The position numbers and the translations under genes were made by a program. A DNA stretch of 14,739 bases from Chrysiogenia bacterium (GTDB lineage: Bacteria > JAGRBM01). Positions 10,825 to 14,739 of the stretch are shown here, piece by piece. Under the pieces are notes generated by a model. The model did not search any database. It was given only the letters and a program-made list of their open reading frames with translations, and was not told where the DNA came from. The DNA is taken from positions 1 through 14,739 of the forward strand of contig JAGRBM010000433.1 in the NCBI GenBank assembly GCA_020434085.1, given 5' to 3'. Within the stretch, counting starts at the first letter, position 1; every line of letters begins with the position of its first letter.

Positions 10825-13200
10825 CTAGTTCAACTGTCCAATCAGGAACTGGAAGACCGGTCCATTCACACTGGTACGGCCTGTGTGCTCGTAATTGTTG
10901 TTCAGCGGCCAGCCGAACTCAAACCGGATCGGTCCGAGGGGGCTGCGCCAGCGCAGGCCCACGCCCGCGTCGAGCAGGATGCTTGAGAAGAGGTGTTCGT
11001 TGTCGCCGTAGACATCGCCGGCATCGAAGAACACCACCGGTCGCAGATTGACCTTGTCGGTCCACGGCGTGGAGATCAGCAGCTCCACGGCCGAGTAGAA
11101 TTCCTTGTCGCCGCCCAGCAGGAAGAGCTGGCCGCTGTTGTTCTGGTAGGGCCCCACGCTGCGTGCGTTGAAGCCGCGCAGGTTGTTGGGGCCGCCGCCG
11201 AAGAAACGCTCCTGCACGAGGGGGTCGCTGCGCTCCCTCCGGTCGAGCAGGCCGTAGTTCCACTTGCCCACCAGCACGAAGTTGAGCGGCAGCTCGTAGT
11301 AGTAGTTGCCCTTGAGTGAGTAGCGCAGAAAGTCGTTCGTATCGCGCGAGAGATCAAACAGGTTCTCGGCAAATTCCACCGAGGCAGCGTGATACATGCC
11401 GCGCGTGGGCTCGATGCGATCGTTGCGGGTGTCGTGGCTGATCGAGAGCGTCAGCGACGTCGTCAGCGTGTCGGGATTGATCGTGCCCGGCGGCGTGCTC
11501 AGGGCGGCGAAGGACTGGTCGCGGATGCGGATGCGTGTGACGCCCAGCGCCAGGCCCGCGCTCACGTCTTCAAGGGGCTCCCACAGCTCGGAGAGCTCGT
11601 AGCCGATACTGACGCTGCCGCCGTGCTGCTCACGATCGAAGTTGACGTCCTGGCGCCGCAGGGCGAAGACAGAAAAGCCCAGGGCCCAGTAGGAATCCAT
11701 CACGCGCGGGTTGGTGAAGCTGAAACTGAAACTCTGGAGGCGCCCGCCCACCTGGGCCTGCAACTCCATCCGGTGGCCGCGCCCGAATAGGTTGGCCTGC
11801 GAGATCTGCGCCTGGGCGAAGAATTGATCGAGCGAGGAGAAGCCCGCGCCCACATTGATCGAACCGGTCGGGCGCTCGGTGACCTCGATTTTGATGTTCA
11901 CATGGTCGTACGAGCCGGGAATGCGCTCGGGCGAATAGTTGACCGCCTCAAAGAAGCCCAGGCGCGTGATGCGCTGCTTGCTCTTCTCGAGCTTGGTGCG
12001 GTTGTAGTCCTCGCCCTCTGCCAGACGCATCTCGCGGCGGATCACATTGTCGCGGGTCTTCACGTTCCCGACGATGATGATGCGACCCACCTTGAACTTG
12101 TTGCCCTTGTCGATGACAACATCGAGGTCGACCAGATGCTGGCCGTCCTTCTCGTAGGTGCGCGGGATCGGTGTGACGTTGGCAAAGGCATAGGACTCAT
12201 CGGCATAGCGGTTCGCGATCTTGTCGGCGTCGGCGATGATCTTCGAGCGCGAGAAAATGGTTCCGGGCTTTGTCTCCACCGGTTCGAGAATCTCCTCGGC
12301 CGGCCAGAGCAGATCGCCGCGCACATTGACCTCTCCGATTGTGAACTGGGGCCCCTCGGTCACGGGAACGGTGATGAAGAGTTCCTTACGGTCGCGAGAG
12401 AGCTCGATGATCGGGTCGCCGAACTCCACTTCGAGATAGCCGTGGTCGTGGTAGAAAAAGGTCCAGACCAGCATGTCCTGTTTGAAGAGCTCTTCGCGAT
12501 ACTTGCCGTCACTGCCGATCCAGGACAGCCAGTTGCGTTCCTTGGTGAGGATACCCGTCACGTTGCGCAGCTCTTCGTCGCTGTAGACCTCGTTGCCGAC
12601 GAACTCGACGCGGCGCACCTGAACCTCGGCATTTTCAGAGATGACAAAGCGCAGACTCACCTGGTTGCGGGAGCTGTCGAACTCACGCTTCACCTCCACA
12701 TCGGCGATGAAGTAGCCCTCTTCTTCGTAGAGCTTGAGCACCCGGCGCCGGGCATCCTCGAGTTTTTGCTCGGTAAAGACGGAGTTTTCGGAGATGTCGA
12801 TCGCTTCGAGAATCTCCTTTTCCTTGATCTCGTCCTCGCCTTCGACTTCGACGCTGGCAACAGCGGGCCGCTCCTTGATGATGAAGATCAGGCGGTAACC
12901 ATCCTCGCTCTGCTCGGCCTCGACGCGGATGTCTTCATAGAGCCCCAGCCCGAAGAGCTTCTTCACGTCCTTGGCAATGGTCTCCCGGTCGATGGGCTGG
13001 CCTTTGGTGCTCGTGATGACGAGCAGGACCTGTTCGGCCTCGGTGCGCTGGTTGCCGCGGACCTCGATGCCGGTGATTCGGTTGGAACTTTGCGCGTGCG
13101 CAGCTCCGGCCCCCACGAGCGGGAGAGCCAGACAATACAGGAGCGCGGCTGCCCACGCTCCCAACAGGCCGCGCCAGGGGCTGCTACCTTCCCGCTGCAC
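10825..13200 (-). CDS. bamA: Outer-membrane protein assembly factor BamA
   Basis: BamA is the central beta-barrel of the BAM complex that folds and inserts outer-membrane proteins. The 791 residues comprise a signal peptide (1-36, ending AGAAHA), five POTRA domains (about 40-110, 113-190, 193-283, 285-365 and 368-442) and a C-terminal Omp85 barrel (about 445-791). Each POTRA shows the expected V.V.GN pattern, for example ITGIEVRGNQR (42-52) and VRRVEFVGNEV (195-205). The loop-6 motif is GGGPNNLRGF (668-677), a variant of the (V/I)RGF signature. The C-terminus reads VFQFLIGQLN, so the usual final aromatic is replaced by Asn. The start is GTG 13198-13200 with AGGAGG 9 nt upstream, overlapping the lolD gene by 17 nt. 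It is central in the lol-bam-skp operon. Confidence 0.97.
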   Translation of the reverse strand: MQREGSSPWRGLLGAWAAALLYCLALPLVGAGAAHAQSSNRITGIEVRGNQRTEAEQVLLVITSTKGQPIDRETIAKDVKKLFGLGLYEDIRVEAEQSEDGYRLIFIIKERPAVASVEVEGEDEIKEKEILEAIDISENSVFTEQKLEDARRRVLKLYEEEGYFIADVEVKREFDSSRNQVSLRFVISENAEVQVRRVEFVGNEVYSDEELRNVTGILTKERNWLSWIGSDGKYREELFKQDMLVWTFFYHDHGYLEVEFGDPIIELSRDRKELFITVPVTEGPQFTIGEVNVRGDLLWPAEEILEPVETKPGTIFSRSKIIADADKIANRYADESYAFANVTPIPRTYEKDGQHLVDLDVVIDKGNKFKVGRIIIVGNVKTRDNVIRREMRLAEGEDYNRTKLEKSKQRITRLGFFEAVNYSPERIPGSYDHVNIKIEVTERPTGSINVGAGFSSLDQFFAQAQISQANLFGRGHRMELQAQVGGRLQSFSFSFTNPRVMDSYWALGFSVFALRRQDVNFDREQHGGSVSIGYELSELWEPLEDVSAGLALGVTRIRIRDQSFAALSTPPGTINPDTLTTSLTLSISHDTRNDRIEPTRGMYHAASVEFAENLFDLSRDTNDFLRYSLKGNYYYELPLNFVLVGKWNYGLLDRRERSDPLVQERFFGGGPNNLRGFNARSVGPYQNNSGQLFLLGGDKEFYSAVELLISTPWTDKVNLRPVVFFDAGDVYGDNEHLFSSILLDAGVGLRWRSPLGPIRFEFGWPLNNNYEHTGRTSVNGPVFQFLIGQLN

Positions 13201-13876
13201 CCTGGTCGACCTCCTGAATCATGCCCTCATAGAGGGTGACCGCGCGGTGCATGCGTGCGGCAAGCTGGGACGAGTGCGTGACGACGATCATCGTCACGCC
13301 GAGTTCTTCGTTGAGACGGACGAGCTCTTCATGAATCTCGTCGGCGGTGCGGGTATCGAGGTTGCCGGTGGGCTCGTCGGCAAGGAGCACCGGCGGGCGC
13401 AGCACGAGCGCGCGCGAGAGCGCGACGCGCTGCTGCTCCCCGCCCGAGAGCTCCTTTGGACGGTGATGCAGGCGCTCGCCAAGGCCCATGCGGGTGAGCA
13501 GCTCGGCGGCCATGTCGCCGGCTTCCTTCCTGGGCTTTCCGGCAATCAGCGCCGGGAGCATCGTGTTCTCAAGCGCGGTGAACTCGGCAAGCAGGTGATG
13601 GAACTGGAAGGCAAAGCCGAGCGTGCGGTTGCGGAACTCGGCAAGCGTTTCGTCGCCCTCGGCGCTCACTTCGCGATCTCCATAGAAGATCCGCCCCGTC
13701 GTTGGTTTTTCGAGGGTTCCCAGTATGTGGAGGAGCGTGCTCTTTCCGACACCGGAGACGCCGACCACACCAAGGCGCTGGCCGGCGGGTACGACGAGGT
13801 TGATCTCTCGGAGCACCTCGAGGTGGCGCTCACCGAGCGAGAAGGACTTGCTGACTTGTTCGACGCGCAGGTCCAT
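13184..13876 (-). CDS. lolD: Lipoprotein-release ABC transporter ATP-binding protein LolD
   Basis: LolD powers the LolCDE exporter, which extracts lipoproteins from the inner membrane for transfer to the outer membrane. The 230-residue ATPase has Walker [10 protein letters not shown] (39-47), Q-loop Q91 within [17 protein letters not shown] (88-104), signature LSGGEQQR (143-150), Walker B VLLADEPT (163-170), D-loop NLDT (172-175) and H-loop His201. The FQFHHLLxEFTALEN stretch is characteristic of LolD/MacB-type ATPases and, with the LolC/E gene upstream, supports LolD. One oddity is GVSGVGKS, where most members have GxSGSGKS. The start ATG 13874-13876 shares a base with the lolC/E stop (TGATG), with GAGGAG 6 nt upstream. 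The 3' end overlaps bamA by 17 nt, so lolD and bamA expression are probably coupled. Confidence 0.94.
   Translation of the reverse strand: MDLRVEQVSKSFSLGERHLEVLREINLVVPAGQRLGVVGVSGVGKSTLLHILGTLEKPTTGRIFYGDREVSAEGDETLAEFRNRTLGFAFQFHHLLAEFTALENTMLPALIAGKPRKEAGDMAAELLTRMGLGERLHHRPKELSGGEQQRVALSRALVLRPPVLLADEPTGNLDTRTADEIHEELVRLNEELGVTMIVVTHSSQLAARMHRAVTLYEGMIQEVDQGAAGR
13210..13215 (-). promoter_or_regulatory. Shine-Dalgarno deciding the bamA GTG start
   Basis: AGGAGG on the minus strand, inside the lolD coding region, lies 9 nt before GTG 13200-13198. This spacing, and the signal peptide that follows, identify the GTG as the bamA start. Confidence 0.8.
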
Positions 13877-14739
13877 CAGTCGCTCCTCAGTGCTTCAGCC
13901 GGCGGCAGCTTGCCCGCGCGGCGCGCCGGCAGATAGGCGGCCAGTGTGGTGATCAGCGTCGGCGCCAGCAGGACCTTGACCACGTCCCAGGGAAGGACGA
14001 GGACGGGCATGTAGCGCATCTGGTAGACGTTGGCGTCGACTTCAATGAGGTGGAAAGTCTCCTGCGCCCAGCAGAATCCAAGTCCCAGGCACAGACCCAG
14101 GAGCGTCCCCATGAACCCGACGAAGGCGCCCTTGGCGAGGAACACGCGGGTAATCTCTGCATTGGGGGCGCCCATGGCTTTTAGAATCGCGATGTCGTGG
14201 GTCTTCTCGCGCACGAAGAGGATCTCCATGCCCGCGATATTGAAGGCCGCAACGATGACGATGATCAGAAGTACGAAGAAGAGCGCCAGCTTTTCAAGCT
14301 GGAGGGCATCGAAGAGCGGGCCCAGCAGGCGCTTCCAGTGGGTGACCCACCCGGGCGCGTCACCCATCACCATCTGCACCTGCGCGGCGATGGTGTCGGC
14401 CTGCTCGATGTCTTCGACGGCAATTTGAATCCCTGAGAACGGACTCCCCTGGCGCTCGGGCTCGAAAAAGGGAGCGGCTTCGGTGACGTCCACAAAACCG
14501 AGCTGGCCGTCGTACTCGATGTTGCCGACTTCAAAGATGCCGGCGACCACGAAGGTCTTCACGCTCGCCGTCGGCCCCAGCGGGCCGATCCCGCAGAGCG
14601 GACAGATGATACGCACTTCGTCGCCGGGCTCGGCGTTGACCGCGCGGGCCAGGTCGCTGCCCAGGATGATGCGTGCGCCCTCGCGGCTCTCGACGTACTC
14701 GCGGATGAAGGGATCCTTGATGCCCTTGACCTCGCCGCC
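13876..14739 (-). CDS. lolC: Lipoprotein-release transporter permease LolC/LolE, C-terminal part (cut by window edge)
   Basis: The last 287 residues of a LolC/E-type permease; the N-terminus lies beyond the right edge, and the frame is open to the last base. The first part is periplasmic: GARIILGSDLARAVNAEPGDE, given as GARIILGSDLA and RAVNAEPGDE, then the GPLGP and VAGIFEVGNIEYD stretches typical of the family. Three membrane segments follow (near LALFFVLLIIVIVAAFNIAG, FVGFMGTLLGLCLGLGFCWA and VVKVLLAPTLITTLAAYL), forming the FtsX domain and ending in PARRAGKLPPAEALRSD. The stretch DIAILKAMGAPNAEI is the coupling region that contacts LolD. An unusual CPLC (codons around 14592-14603) replaces the more common SPLG-like stretch. 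The stop TGA overlaps the lolD ATG by one base. Deltaproteobacterial-type clusters often have a single LolC/E gene; whether this is LolC, LolE or a fused equivalent cannot be told from the part seen. Confidence 0.92.
   Translation of the reverse strand, partial: GGEVKGIKDPFIREYVESREGARIILGSDLARAVNAEPGDEVRIICPLCGIGPLGPTASVKTFVVAGIFEVGNIEYDGQLGFVDVTEAAPFFEPERQGSPFSGIQIAVEDIEQADTIAAQVQMVMGDAPGWVTHWKRLLGPLFDALQLEKLALFFVLLIIVIVAAFNIAGMEILFVREKTHDIAILKAMGAPNAEITRVFLAKGAFVGFMGTLLGLCLGLGFCWAQETFHLIEVDANVYQMRYMPVLVLPWDVVKVLLAPTLITTLAAYLPARRAGKLPPAEALRSD

Noticed and set aside
11824-13239. 471-codon plus-strand frame opposite bamA
   Set aside because: Antisense to the POTRA-coding region; its Asp/Val/Leu-rich product is the mirror of bamA codon use.

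Overview
The window is GC-rich, gene-dense chromosomal DNA from a Gram-negative (diderm) bacterium. The gene complement (Lol lipoprotein exporter, BamA, Skp/OmpH, FabZ, an MCE-domain lipid-transport protein, a lysine/alanine-rich histone H1-like protein) and the high GC suggest a lineage of the former Deltaproteobacteria or a relative such as Myxococcota, Desulfobacterota or Binatota. That placement is inference: the window has no rRNA gene, and no close relative could be searched.

Layout. Positions 1-1739 (minus) carry a RhlE-like DEAD-box RNA helicase followed by the start of a membrane protein resembling DUF2914, cut by the left edge. A 309-bp divergent intergenic region with a perfect inverted repeat separates these from three plus-strand genes: an atypical metallo-beta-lactamase-fold protein (2049-3134), a protein with two tandem glutathione S-transferase N-terminal (thioredoxin-fold) domains (3162-3920), and an unrecognised helical protein with a His-rich tail (4028-4672). 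A 343-bp convergent intergenic region (4673-5015) holds a purine-rich tract and two palindromic, REP-like repeats. Next on the minus strand come a DUF4149-type membrane protein and moaA (molybdopterin synthesis), then a histone H1-like protein, then a ferritin-like diiron protein; the last two are each followed by a visible intrinsic terminator. A stand-alone RibD C-terminal-type reductase (8433-9110, plus, TTG start) is divergent from the ferritin-like gene. It meets the next operon at a shared CTAG that supplies both stop codons.

The right third (14739 to 9107, minus) is one tightly packed envelope operon: lolC/E (partial) - lolD - bamA - skp/ompH - fabZ - MCE-domain gene. Junctions overlap or are at most 11 nt apart (TGATG, a 17-nt overlap, 7 nt, ATGA, 11 nt), so the genes are very probably co-transcribed and translationally coupled. 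Together they cover lipoprotein release from the inner membrane, outer-membrane protein chaperoning and insertion, fatty-acid synthesis for envelope lipids, and probably lipid trafficking. The lpxD and lpxA genes that often flank fabZ in comparable clusters are missing, and an MCE gene follows fabZ.

I found no CRISPR array, insertion sequence, phage gene, tRNA or rRNA. I did not find an obviously new multi-gene system. The most original items are the atypical metal motif in the metallo-beta-lactamase-fold protein next to the double-GST_N protein, the unrecognised 214-residue protein, the altered envelope operon, and the repeats at 4766-4980.
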